64,000 nucleotides of DNA from the NCBI GenBank assembly GCA_009926615.1, contig RFOM01000010.1, positions 1 through 64,000 of the forward strand, in the 5' to 3' direction. The notes beneath the pieces were generated by a model. That model ran no database searches and was not told where the DNA came from. It worked only from the letters and a program-made list of their open reading frames with translations. The position numbers and the translations under genes are program-made. Positions 30,801 through 35,175 of this stretch are shown piece after piece (within the stretch, counting starts at the first letter, position 1; every line of letters starts with the position of its first letter). The stretch comes from Pseudomonadota bacterium (lineage in GTDB: Bacteria > Bdellovibrionota_B > Oligoflexia > Silvanigrellales > Silvanigrellaceae).

Positions 30801-33610
30801 ACATAGCCGTCCGCGTAGGGCGAATTGCCATTGCTGGGGTCCACGATTTTGAAGGTTTTCGGGTCCCCCGGCTGAACAACAAACACCGGACTGCTGACGG
30901 GAATTGTGACGGCAGGGTAACTACCGACGACAAGGTTTGTGATACTTCCTGCGATTTGCTGGTTGTTGATGGCCTTGAACGACTGAAAGAACCGCTCGTT
31001 TCCGAGAGCAGTTTCCGGTTTGATTCTGAAAGAACCGTCGTTGTCCGCAGGTGTTGTCGACGACAGCGGCACTTCAAAGTCTACCAAGCTTGGCGTGTAG
31101 GTTCCTACACTTGTCAGGCCCTGCCTTGGCGGCCTGTTTGTCAGACACAATGTGTCAGTCACGGGAACCCCGTTGCAATCTTGAGCTGTCGCACCAATTG
31201 GTTTTCGCTCCTGTCCTGCATCCGGAATTTGCAGGCGGATGGCAAGTTCACCGACAGGTTTGTCGATATGATAAAGTTTTTTGCGCGGGTATTCGTTCGC
31301 AGGGCGGGCTACGAAGGCATAAATAGGATTGTTGCTCGAATCCATGTATCTCAGACGAACGCCAAACCTGTCCGTTGAAAGAACTGACGTTGGTCTCGGG
31401 TCGCAGGTTGTTCCCACGCATGGGATAACTTCAGCATGATGCGGAACGCGTGCCGAAATGAAAAACGAATATTCAACAGTTCTCGCTGAGGCCAAAGTAA
31501 TGGTGGGAAATTGACCCGAGACGAGTGAGCCCTTCAGAGTGTTCAAAACACCGCCGTCAACGATGTTGATAAGGCTCAGTCGAAAGTTACCGTCGGCAGG
31601 TACATTCGTGGTTGTTGAAACGGTTGTTCCAAAAGATGAACCGGCTGTTACGGCAAAACTCGGATTGGTTGATCCTTGCGCAACAACACCGGAGTTATGG
31701 AATTGTTGCCAGTTTGACTGTGGCGCTCCGACGACGTTACCGGCAGCATCAAAAAGAACCGGTTTAAGTTCCAAATACGAGGGGGAACCTGATTGAAAAA
31801 ACTCATCCGCAATACACGGATCATCTTTATCCAAATATTTTGTTGAATCATATGTCCAGCACACATGCTTTTCACTGCCGTCGTTGAAAACGAGTCCGAG
31901 TCTTTCGGCAATCCCTTTGTTGACCGTAATGCGATCGCTCAATCCGGTAAAACTCAGCAGCGACGGATATTTCGGATCCGGAGTTGCGCCTGTGGCTGTG
32001 CTGACTATGACTTTCGGATTGATTGTCGTTTTGGCATCGAAAAGACATACTTTTTCAACACCTGATGCCTCACCGTTGGTAATTTTGACCGGCAGAGTTC
32101 TGATATACTGTCCTGCGCCGGCACCTTCAAAATGTGCGCGTTTGGCAACGTAAGGCTGCAAATCACCGTTCTGGATTTCAAGCCGCAGCGGAATGGCATT
32201 GAAGTTCACCTCACTGTTCGCATTCATGAGCGCGTCGGCTGCAAACACATCAACAGTCACGCACGACCCCGCCGTCATGGTCGGCGAATTGTCGAGGTTG
32301 TTGATACGTACACCCCATTTGATAAACGGTCCTGACGGAATGGTCAGCTTGACCGGATTCAGCGTCTTCTTGCCTTCGGCGCTCAGCTCAAGATAACCGA
32401 TACCGGTTTTGAGCGGTTTGAAATTCACTGTCGTCGGGTTGCCGCTGAAGTTGGTACCAATCAATAGTTGGGCATTGTCGATCGACCAAACAACATTGCT
32501 TGCATCGTCAATATAGTTTCCTGCGGCATCGATCCACGCTGCGGTTAAACTTGTTTCTTCGCCGGCAGGTTTTGAAATGGCCAATATCCGGAGCGAATCG
32601 TCGCGCAGCGCGCCGGCGTGGTTCTTGAGCACGAGCGAGTGTTTTTCGCCGTTCGGTGTCACCAGAATTTTTTCGTTTTCCAGAGTCGGAACGACACCTT
32701 CCTTGAAGGATACCTTGACGCTCAGTTCTTCAGGTTTGACGAGTGTAAAAGGCGAGCGCGGCAGTATGCACTGGCCGCCCGTAAATTTACAGTTGATTTC
32801 ACCCTTTGGAAACGAGGGAGCAATGCCCGCCCAAGAACTTGAAGGAGTCGCATCAATGTTTATTGTATGCGTTCCCTCAAAGTTTTTGAGCGCCGCACCG
32901 GTTTCGTTATCCAGAATCACAATCGACATTTCAAAAGGCACACCCGCCTTTTCTTTGCGATCGTTGTCAGTTTTGATTGATATCTTCGCACCCGACTTGT
33001 AGTCGTTGGTTTTAATCACTGTGGATGCGTACGATGCACCGAACACACCGCTCTGTCCTGCGCGGACAATCAGGCGAACTGTTTTGTTGAACAAGGTGGA
33101 TGCGCGCAGCCAGATGCGGGCCTTGCCGGCCGAGTCCGTGCGCGCATCGAGTTTTTCAATGCGCCCGAGCTTTTCGTCATCGTCACTGGCTTGCGTTGAA
33201 TTGGCAGACGCGCCTCCGGAGGCAGCTTTGGCAGCCACCGACTGGGTGAGCTTTAGTTCCCATTTCTTTTGAAGAACATCAGCGGCAAGTGCCTGTTCAA
33301 TGTTTTCGGTGGGGTCAAGATCCACCAAAACCGCTTCTATTGAAGCATCACGCACGGGTGCTTTGTTGGCATCGAGGATAAGAACTACGACGGGTGCCTC
33401 AAGAGTACGTTTGGGCATCGCCGTCGGATTGCCGCCTTCAACCACCGCACTGGTCCAGTTCAGCCCCTGATTTAGCTGGTCCATACTGGTCACTGAGGGC
33501 GAACATGCGGACACGATCGTCCAGAACAGCAGGGCAGCCGCGCTTGCGCGGAAGATGCTGAATGATATTAATAAATTCCAAAGATTTTGGGGCTTTTTGC
33601 CGAATTTCAC
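12824..33610 (-). CDS. Giant 6,928-residue lipoprotein of Ig-like repeats
   Basis: A single uninterrupted frame of about 20.8 kb. GTG 33610 is chosen because GAAGGAGG lies 7 bases upstream and it gives a signal with lipobox VSAC (Cys36) followed by Ser, which predicts outer-membrane sorting; the ATG at 33655 would precede the ribosome site. After a linker the protein is a chain of Thr/Ser/Asn/Ala/Gly-rich beta domains. I count about 30 copies of a D-x-x-x-N turn (DAFGN, DQYLN, DTYGN and similar), typical of bacterial Ig-like (Big-1/filamin-like) domains. The C-terminal half is a nine-copy array of longer modules with conserved Cys. The last 60 residues contain a Cys-Gly-x(n)-Leu-x-Gly-x-Cys-Thr-Val motif like Ig-type anchor modules. 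Likely a surface fibre or adhesin; no passenger-secretion, LPxTG or T9SS signal is seen. Confidence 0.9.
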   Translation of the reverse strand: MKFGKKPQNLWNLLISFSIFRASAAALLFWTIVSACSPSVTSMDQLNQGLNWTSAVVEGGNPTAMPKRTLEAPVVVLILDANKAPVRDASIEAVLVDLDPTENIEQALAADVLQKKWELKLTQSVAAKAASGGASANSTQASDDDEKLGRIEKLDARTDSAGKARIWLRASTLFNKTVRLIVRAGQSGVFGASYASTVIKTNDYKSGAKISIKTDNDRKEKAGVPFEMSIVILDNETGAALKNFEGTHTINIDATPSSSWAGIAPSFPKGEINCKFTGGQCILPRSPFTLVKPEELSVKVSFKEGVVPTLENEKILVTPNGEKHSLVLKNHAGALRDDSLRILAISKPAGEETSLTAAWIDAAGNYIDDASNVVWSIDNAQLLIGTNFSGNPTTVNFKPLKTGIGYLELSAEGKKTLNPVKLTIPSGPFIKWGVRINNLDNSPTMTAGSCVTVDVFAADALMNANSEVNFNAIPLRLEIQNGDLQPYVAKRAHFEGAGAGQYIRTLPVKITNGEASGVEKVCLFDAKTTINPKVIVSTATGATPDPKYPSLLSFTGLSDRITVNKGIAERLGLVFNDGSEKHVCWTYDSTKYLDKDDPCIADEFFQSGSPSYLELKPVLFDAAGNVVGAPQSNWQQFHNSGVVAQGSTNPSFAVTAGSSFGTTVSTTTNVPADGNFRLSLINIVDGGVLNTLKGSLVSGQFPTITLASARTVEYSFFISARVPHHAEVIPCVGTTCDPRPTSVLSTDRFGVRLRYMDSSNNPIYAFVARPANEYPRKKLYHIDKPVGELAIRLQIPDAGQERKPIGATAQDCNGVPVTDTLCLTNRPPRQGLTSVGTYTPSLVDFEVPLSSTTPADNDGSFRIKPETALGNERFFQSFKAINNQQIAGSITNLVVGSYPAVTIPVSSPVFVVQPGDPKTFKIVDPSNGNSPYADGYVSNKIAIQQLPFTTSGSLHLAKSVVIWPIDLYGNVTQMAAPATFEWTENASNPDECIDGNTPAEANVRAPLLRINEGTTTPKIRSLTGTGHGVITTPSAKITLVTPSVEEGYRVYLHTPCAREGTLRVIPTGATYDPTFSTFLSGSKSKLPPVEFVGDVADHFFVQTLDITGTDHRTRTTVHNSVSGVESGTYFYMRLIPMVQNNTNHVNSYEGIKELRLTGVNNSSWAGTTGNVLPPDTAAGGQIYFCNFKKESMLTVYSNTPIARNDIPVCLIRGPQRLVPTCDGTEEAVQTVDNSNNVIDLLLGGNRVCEKTSGFRMVSKTPGSDNKIILIKDETASTTVQHDGTYPYNSAKLTINPGPPTQLVLANRCGGPLQNSVTWNLNQPNLNRTLKIVDEYTDSNVSPGKYYHVTADDIVDIVVAKTDSFGNWVGDHDFGASGGLAVTANTATNAAYLSESATPPSIVRNSEPASGSCAAHTRFRLTPTTAATQNALNLLGTPSSKDKFDTLTFTATVGTVASPVTAISAVTIAVRPGRPASVAVETPRVNLANNNFDTQTHSNNDAFSLSPADCARIVVRARDSDQNIIYDNAGAVQVNIKAKNYYTPPASGSLKHLFQPGGLYFRNGSELKLTPVTSSTLGWNPHPSAASFTTGSGTGSNAGGLAIYAASDSYEAASSSNYAGHESIAGQVFLDGKLANLNRYFCVFDETATPSVHVTLIGNTGSTPFSIEGESPAMNIVSLPTSLIGVRNVTGERLCPLPNGTGSGILLPRRIKTGSSFIYSLDSDGTPAQCKTIGVSTTPVGFKWILTDAVGNLKTDYTLPPAPASTSGSYSVQTTGCPSGSQWCVVTYGRSALETTGSIGLDLTANNGSNTISTSRILSVLSKEPRTIKIFRAGDADSSTSAIVSADNKFDLAFQAKDAFGNFINDPEFGNDYRMILAMTYSSTSGSTNYTGVDTAHARDSSGLEISGGTGEAPPVQLTPMIFTLTGSGKWQTQTQAGSGLFHFKNNKNGSVHVSVTATFRKNGVADYVSAPVTFDVAVATGAVSKTIVSQLDTDNEISKTTPNDIEARSITLPYLFSTASYDQYLNPFVAINPSENTVTPSCSNPAAVTCLQAGIPGVIQIQTIATGTFNLSATRGSVRAPSSNTAEFYPFTVSAGAPSAVRLVPAGANNGFNLNTGSIAAGDTFEFRLEFTDNFNNIVTSLNGGTWALTWSVGDTYPDIPLGGQKITLPSNPACTVSSGVCTGTYTATFRGASPNRNNSQLRVTATRASPALTLAGALGIQVNPTALSKFSVKKTSTGNPIAGRKDETSSKFNVQVSAHDAIGNHVALSSAQTFRLNIVRPDGSKTYFPDSSVADASRAGNGLIRWSGSGTSSAVSNTYDPISGADTGGSATRNAATDYTLAAGSYQTDVNNLAFDDPGDYKIIATAGVITTPLAQSETITFTPSLASLKDFYLDLPANLTLVAGQTSTIRVVARTFYNSALRGLDALLSNNVSGSPYGFTWSTLANNTQFTGQSLTGNIPSSGATLPTTFTFIDGSALVPVRFDTVDATSPATVNPLLSSGVKKLAIRGSDGTTHHFSSLPATTPVVTLTPAALHTYSVSVNGLSSTLSDIKAALDSRFSITVQALDQFSNRRAGETGLDLVAEKSADVNLVGSGSTTTILRKPSGASNIFTVGFEPPATFNHQNIDLSTGYWTQTGLVYLVPQTVKFTLNGAQVTVNSTNNNSTSGGYIQFNPALGSVRDYKVEITETADVTNTGQLRTHGNTAVRVTARDIAGNPVPNIGTSLNGQTYTWAGANTLSITSEAPVYNGLTANTAAFTAAGEWITFINFKTTQSFLANALTVTDNYSVAAGADPRTGGNVAPFTVYSRHKDYTLDALGATVDWNVGTSAQLKITARGYDNLPVQQFDTRLNAFQYTWDAGQSSGTGTGLGNAPIGTQTLFDGSPTKTNTSITSFSNGVAFVNITPYKKETISGTAVRITDNASPNKTGNLISTINVRAGTVSRYVVTTNQTTRNADNDATNGLFDLYIQPTDMYQNPTVGEAGLAITTNGGTGSKTHTTLKNIGSVNTQSLDLTSGLDASSGIKTYTGMYYPVPNSAITFGLNNTAATVVPSSAMTFNLTEKSIVGYAMTVAATQTAGTAFNVTLTPKDIAGNTIDGSTQITDAATRTALATALNARLFILSGPNLAPNGAAATATASNTAISNTKNLAASFNASTLLGTMSNIILKKKETIPANAFVLEDDFTTPRFARNTAAITVNAAAPASLVADELPAVRAGTQFDVRAYLKDTYGNTSVTDCASGTAGTYADIGWRSSGGSFSYASGDATPGGAFTTTTGKAPEIKAPDGTTNVTSGARVTPNPAQGDEMKLRITLYKKGDNQVRLNACGLTPITRDVSVNETNTAQLVRITTSATRPTTNLPVSDVECLHSGADLASAGVICPTIYSYFWDTYGNTFGDGTAQCTWSGARAYSSDTTTLPTISGSSVNLQVTNTGPINTTLTCNGPNSTTANLLLYGGVSFWRATVCQNSTCTSPSPLTIDSTPSGDMTGRSLAAGTPMVLKNIVTEMWKGTGTSRLAYNTAAPTAHQITIDKSNFTAANSSGVSSIPASVTANLLTTGQTATADTFNFNFTAPYSTRTLGLTLRGRAINVTNMTVQGGAASTIAFASGSSTNILPTAGTAITETIDVRDTAANFAECTSLIVSVQGSTPRNAVGTGTNIPGGSGTDFTYNSPVTLTNVSGSPGRFQVPLTFYKAESITMQFTTAASCGATISLTQTYTVQPNNISNMYARLSTDGTTPPTAHQEEISCAMGAGLIINCPTLYLHVWDFYGNYVANQTCNDTGNWSWASYDNGNNGGTAGSNGSSESFTPVGGAVRSQTITISSPDVNKGFLDGKLTCARANTQVHKNLAAGSEVSDSSGTAIRTVVTGGLKKLEMTLQQKDDSGSLIAATSPIATVKAAADNVRITQIVAKKRKLNVDVVKSDFVSSSTEPIAFSTAPVTAGSDTTENNRTFTSGTTPLRSSATLDCSFDTNGICKIPSTSTTAMVDMTFAIVESVQRKVILNLRGKTSEFIVTAVTPAAPASVNFQAGRLAANSTPMAGTAISEPLQVRDQFGNISACEQLTVSAHPSAGNHDSPGSAAGNDIPGSANTFDYNNAVSRNSSGSGFTRNFSVPITFYKAESITMRYAVDATGTNCAGGAGSIDHTYTVAAKTGTGSGMLGRLSTVSDTPPTTHTEEIMCSLGAGLAMNCPTVYLHTWDAYGNYLANTTCDSWSWNNYDGALNVNGVSEDPTPSTPLANASRSQSLTVPTPTTAKGYLDGRLSCNRADTTVARTGANLDTDNANNSKIHTIVYGGIKRIKVAAKRVEPSVLDVALGPAITVTGVKAAANNVQLTQLQTFMRKVGGEIAKSNFVAGQDETINVSTSGGGDAARTLTGGTHPISTTTTLACRFDNATGICRNTNNTADQTMDLNFKIVESAARVVTFDLRGKTATATVQPVTPAAPASVEFVTGASANSTPKAGQAVSENLLLKDAFGNKSTCQGLAATKESAGSADGLGNNGTIPGTGTAFTIPTATVSNSGTGSLVYKNFAVPLTFYRAGTHTMRFAVNSAATDCAGGAGSIDQTYTVSPKDDTGMLARLSTDADTAPTTHTEEIKCPLGAGLAMNCPTVYLHTWDAYGNYISNTTCSSWTFAHYDGITGATGVSEAPTPSTAWATASRSQTLTAAGTASGFMDGRLVCNRANTAIQRAGTTSVDTTNTTPIQTVVYGGLKGIQISATKEGTNYASAAAITIPTVKAAANNVQLTQLKAMVRRFGADVAKSDFVAGQSETINVSTTSAGVTAEQNRTLSSGTHPISTSSTLACEFDNTDGICKVAAGGATKTMNLNFKIVESAARDVTFNMRGKTATATVTAVTPANAASVAVDVKQSATSVTTLGVRTAFNIEATVSDAFGNRTTLKQADGTTCAVGNATASLNHTAPAATATSLGNAASITPSAYNGGGVYTFNVTNTAVTLAGTKTVSVDACGAPTANSATLTFNPGALNQVKLRNSAAITTTVNAATTAITTDLNLAEDRCGLQTSGSGANCPTISAFFFDQDNNTVAGQTCNWTYTNNTTAATNYGALLTAPTLSSTSGTTSSTVTHSDFLDGKLRCTAASNSSIFNETALYGGIAKVDLAWVAKGRNTSNGTETSTNNGTTVTAGDANLQFASTTSIKLMGPVKGNDTLVPNAGTNLPVTFTTTAPNNGASSPLPTNAANCDFTAGGGICNNQSYNFNFKTSNVGGTPYQATVSVRGKTATMTGITVQPANADNVTLTAKISGTETVVNSVTTDQQFDIYANIKDLYGNFTDLDTSYITCAAPTAASVVTTGISVNTSKRTDNTTNRDAVLVATSRVPDKIASTAGQYRYNLFKLVDIQANGNSANSTLKFDLCGIPNTATGNSITLTVNPGVPKEVFLSATIGATRTPMADKVCDLNNSGAGANCDTIYTIFYDAQQNLITSANGGTCTTWSAANIPTGSPAGLTTPNISTAASSSQTFTSTGAFSLTLTCNNTTAGFTTTTNSVKLRGGIAALELDWDAKTLDASNTAVTTNKGTTVHAQPENLIIKTVKFKTYDFNTTPTLVDLAQGLASEDVQITTNASNGPSGVNPVILGVGSTRGAATCNMSNDGTCTTSSEISHNVHKLTLNKADETGRSVTVSIRAVTASITGLTVNSGAMVAANRINTTFPTTATVDIPVTSGAIELRDQYLNPTMTNCSTMTFAYEYSSNGGTTYNTATIGSTGNSRAPDGTDPTFVGTGTALAASAAITGRFELPTATASALKFVKDGSYRLTPTVCGANLATQTIVVSKGAVTKVKLFASTPTDPFTAAEDTGPIHCPHTTATSTSANVSCPTINAYFFDVRGNRVTDSSANCTSWNFVKDTNSSDSATLAGLTASTASTSPTASDWIDGTLRCEKGGAAGSDLAPQLTLYGGTHSVTAAYSATSPTAGNDNVTLNNVTIRQRKLGSTVVAAVARTNEKIVVTHNATQAGSGSPHAILTNNFTTDGSEKSFQCDSAATTGVCTPATAPVISLTKVETPTITLNLRGKLVNTNFTVSAGAVTNATLTLGTASPWTAGSTYTASFLPKDAFGNPTQSGCTTLTGSGAISSPSSVAPAYGTVGAWDANNGYPISTIILRSATSQTLTYSCNPSTTVTAAQNITVDTAATNKISITSDGTKPTYTNSLVNQDVKCTLSSGTNSNTGLTCPTLYAWGYDDFGNSTASANDVCQWQRSNYTGAAFGTAVDVDGNATTAGLTSAVLNATGELNARLSCSGKTMLNQNNIYGGVAKITLAVGQAVTSSGTNPTTYTTSATNIKAAPDNVIITQINAFSKRENIDVIVPLVSGSNTLTMAATVTGVEDTAANGTSYNLASSQLTCAFDTTTSQCSSPLSFTFKKVHASTPSTRPQITLDLKSKTSVISVSPITAGNGATLSLTGWNNTITIGASNISGVTMQVKDMYNNNSALDPSGGNCAGSAVLTGFQAGVFSSGTYANSLTTPTTTAGTGSYSISGSIYKAATHTVTLSACGLSRTETVQAVAGTFERALITTSTTAPASYTCTSDLCEETLPTCTAANTAACGPFYVWKYDVGANPLFTGNTYGDCGTTMNGITVTNATDATAATASATGKTTTTFNVTAGTAGKHIAGTIQCTAGGINKGNRLIFKAPTKLTPQFKCYPWGIDSTGAPEALCVVTNETGYTIADVGVTACTSTTTGATRCSSYSSTNDAIGNYTVSNHCFNLPTKEASGATRFAGHRCSVVISGVDAKTTPPFWIEAASPDVNKVVFDSPPQVRIPIAYNFTTTFASATSTCAASTNYHSSQAAGCSSTHADTIVANSNSLVFDGITATACVPGGTSYPIRSQTIQTQANANLAKLANPAAALLDSTNDFVDSINTDSCSGVDLALNGTCTVKLYITRPYNETVLKITDTSATPKIYYIRTGESPRCTNSTNTRDL
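13850..23540 (-). repeat. Nine-copy super-repeat array inside the giant gene
   Basis: A module recurs with anchors near 23480, 22335, 21040, 19785, 18525, 17340, 16120, 15060 and 13950, a spacing of roughly 1.06-1.3 kb (350-430 residues). Each copy contains a Cys, then Cys-Pro-Thr followed by an aromatic-rich strand and a D-x-x-x-N turn, then another Cys about 15 residues on and an L-x-C further along. A GG(I/L)-x-x-I/L strand, a block ending in L-R-G-K-T, and a second Ig-like D-x-F-G-N unit follow. The last copy (near 13950) is the most diverged. Boundaries are estimates from motif positions. Confidence 0.85.
18650..22450 (-). repeat. Three most similar super-repeat copies, with DNA-level identity
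   Basis: The copies anchored near 22335, 21040 and 19785 match at the DNA level, not only in protein. For example, the segment at 19761-19810 matches 21012-21061 with few differences (offset 1251 bases), and 22315 continues the series (offset 1293). Both offsets are multiples of three. This suggests fairly recent duplication or gene conversion within the gene and makes the region prone to recombination and to short-read assembly collapse. Confidence 0.8.
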
Positions 33611-33672
33611 CCCTTGACCTCCTTCTCCGGTGGGAAGGATCGACAAAAGGAACATCGGACTTTAGCGGGGGG

Positions 33673-34275
33673 TCAGAGAGCCATCAGGAAGCCCACTCGG
33701 GGGCGAATCATGAGTGCACTGAAGGCGATTGCACTCGTACCCATGGCAAAACCTGCATCGAGTGCCAAATCCATAGAAAAAGACTGGGAAAATTGCAGCG
33801 CGCTACCCAAGGCTCCCGAAAAAATAACGTAGTCCGAACTGAGTTCGGCTGCGGCCTTTGAATCCACGGGTTCGACAAAAAATCGGCCCATTCCGAAACT
33901 GCCGCCCACATAAGGTTTCATGAAGGCATCATATTTCATGACGAGCGTTTCATAGGTATCTTCAAAGCCGGCTCCAAGCGCAAAAGGGTAGTATTGAACT
34001 CCAATTCTGGTCTGTTGGAAGGCCGCGCGATTGTAAGCGGGGCTTTTGGCGTAGTTAAACTCTCCGGTAACGGCCAGAATTCTGTTTCTGAAGGACAGCC
34101 AGCGAAGGTCTACGGCCAACGGGTATGACTCTGTGCGGGGTTTGATGCCGCTGACAACAGCAATCGTGAAGCTTGATGCCGCTTCAACTTTGGACACGAC
34201 CTCTGCACGAGCCGCAGTGTTTGTTGCTCCGGAGATCAGTGCCGGCAAGGCAAATTTTATCAGCCGTTTTTTCAT
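33673..34275 (-). CDS. Small outer-membrane beta-barrel-like protein
   Basis: A 200-residue exported protein. It starts at ATG 34275 with GAAAGAG 6 bases upstream; the signal peptide is MKKRLIKFALPALISGATN ending AARA. The mature part alternates hydrophobic and polar residues in strands with aromatic girdles (FNYAKSP, QYYPFALG, YVGGSFGMG, RPRVGFL) and ends in a hydrophobic strand, as outer-membrane barrels do. About eight strands would fit. It lies 35 bases after the PEGA lipoprotein gene and 62 bases before the giant lipoprotein gene on the same strand, so it is probably part of the same unit and may help to locate or export the giant protein. The family cannot be named. Confidence 0.75.
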   Translation of the reverse strand: MKKRLIKFALPALISGATNTAARAEVVSKVEAASSFTIAVVSGIKPRTESYPLAVDLRWLSFRNRILAVTGEFNYAKSPAYNRAAFQQTRIGVQYYPFALGAGFEDTYETLVMKYDAFMKPYVGGSFGMGRFFVEPVDSKAAAELSSDYVIFSGALGSALQFSQSFSMDLALDAGFAMGTSAIAFSALMIRPRVGFLMAL

Positions 34276-34310
34276 TTAAGCTCTTTCAGAGATTTTGATT
34301 GCGGGGAAGT

Positions 34311-34949
34311 TCACTTTTTACCTTTCTTGGCCGGAGCCGGTGCTGCCCCGTCGCCGCCGATTTCGTTGAGCAGCGAGCGAACTTCCGTGTCCGTCGGGTC
34401 AAGTGCCAGTGCCCGAACCAGTGCTTCTTTGGCTTTGCCTTTGTCATTTTGCAGCTGGTAGACAATCCCCTCGAACATGTAAGCCGCGGCAATATTGGGA
34501 TTTGCTGCTTTTGCTTTGTCCAAAGACTTTAGCGCGTTTTTGAAATTTTTGTCGATAATCTCTTTTTCGGCTTCAAGGATATACCGTATCGCCAGATTCA
34601 CATCAGCCGAATCGTCCGCCCCGACCGGCTGCAACGATGCGTCTATTTCCAGTTTTCCGCTGCCCAGATTGGGGATTACAACCGAGTACGGACGATATCC
34701 GGCCTTGCGTATTGTCACGAGAAGGGTTGAACGGTTTGCGTTTTTGGCAATGTCCGAAACCGGACCGGTGAAGGGCGTTTTACCGATCACTTTTCCGGAT
34801 TCCTGTCCGGGGACTGCGAGAATAACCTCTGCAGCGGTTGGTCTTGAAGTGATACTGACCGTTGCGCACGATGACAGGCAAAAAATTCCGCATGCCGCGA
34901 CAGATTTTAAGAGCGTTAATCTCAGTGGCGAAATAAGCATCAGTTTCAT
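34311..34949 (-). CDS. PEGA-domain and TPR lipoprotein
   Basis: A 212-residue lipoprotein. The signal peptide ends LSSC (Cys28). Residues about 30-110 form a PEGA-type beta domain (SITSRPTAAEVIL, GKTPFTGP, IRKAGYRPYSV), which in other proteins binds surface or wall components. Residues about 118-200 carry tetratricopeptide helices (ALKSLDKAKAANPNIAAAY, AKEALVRALALDPTDTEV). A Lys/Ala/Pro tail ends it. There is no clear ribosome site before ATG 34949 or the alternative ATG 34940, so the start is uncertain. As first gene of the minus-strand unit it faces the motor-like operon across a 226-base spacer. A scaffold role in assembling the envelope complex is plausible. Confidence 0.85.
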   Translation of the reverse strand: MKLMLISPLRLTLLKSVAACGIFCLSSCATVSITSRPTAAEVILAVPGQESGKVIGKTPFTGPVSDIAKNANRSTLLVTIRKAGYRPYSVVIPNLGSGKLEIDASLQPVGADDSADVNLAIRYILEAEKEIIDKNFKNALKSLDKAKAANPNIAAAYMFEGIVYQLQNDKGKAKEALVRALALDPTDTEVRSLLNEIGGDGAAPAPAKKGKK

Positions 34950-35175
34950 CCGAACGAGGTGTTAATCAGGCTGCCGTCAGCTTAATCCCGTTACTTTACG
35001 GATGCAACGCCGTCGTACATTTGTGCCAAGCCGAACTTGTTTCCGTCATTTTGGCAGATCGGCTTGGAAATTTTTACCCGCTGTCCGTTGAAGTTTGGCG
35101 CAGATGCGCCGATCTGACGGACGGATTGAAGTCCGCAGGAGGCAGCTCTTTCGGAATGATTTGCGGGTGAATGAC

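Noticed and set aside
35156..35170. Tiny leader frame ATG-Ile-Cys-Gly-stop overlapping the possible GTG start of the rotor gene
   Set aside because: AGGAGG is 13 bases upstream, longer than usual; four codons alone are too little to call a leader peptide.
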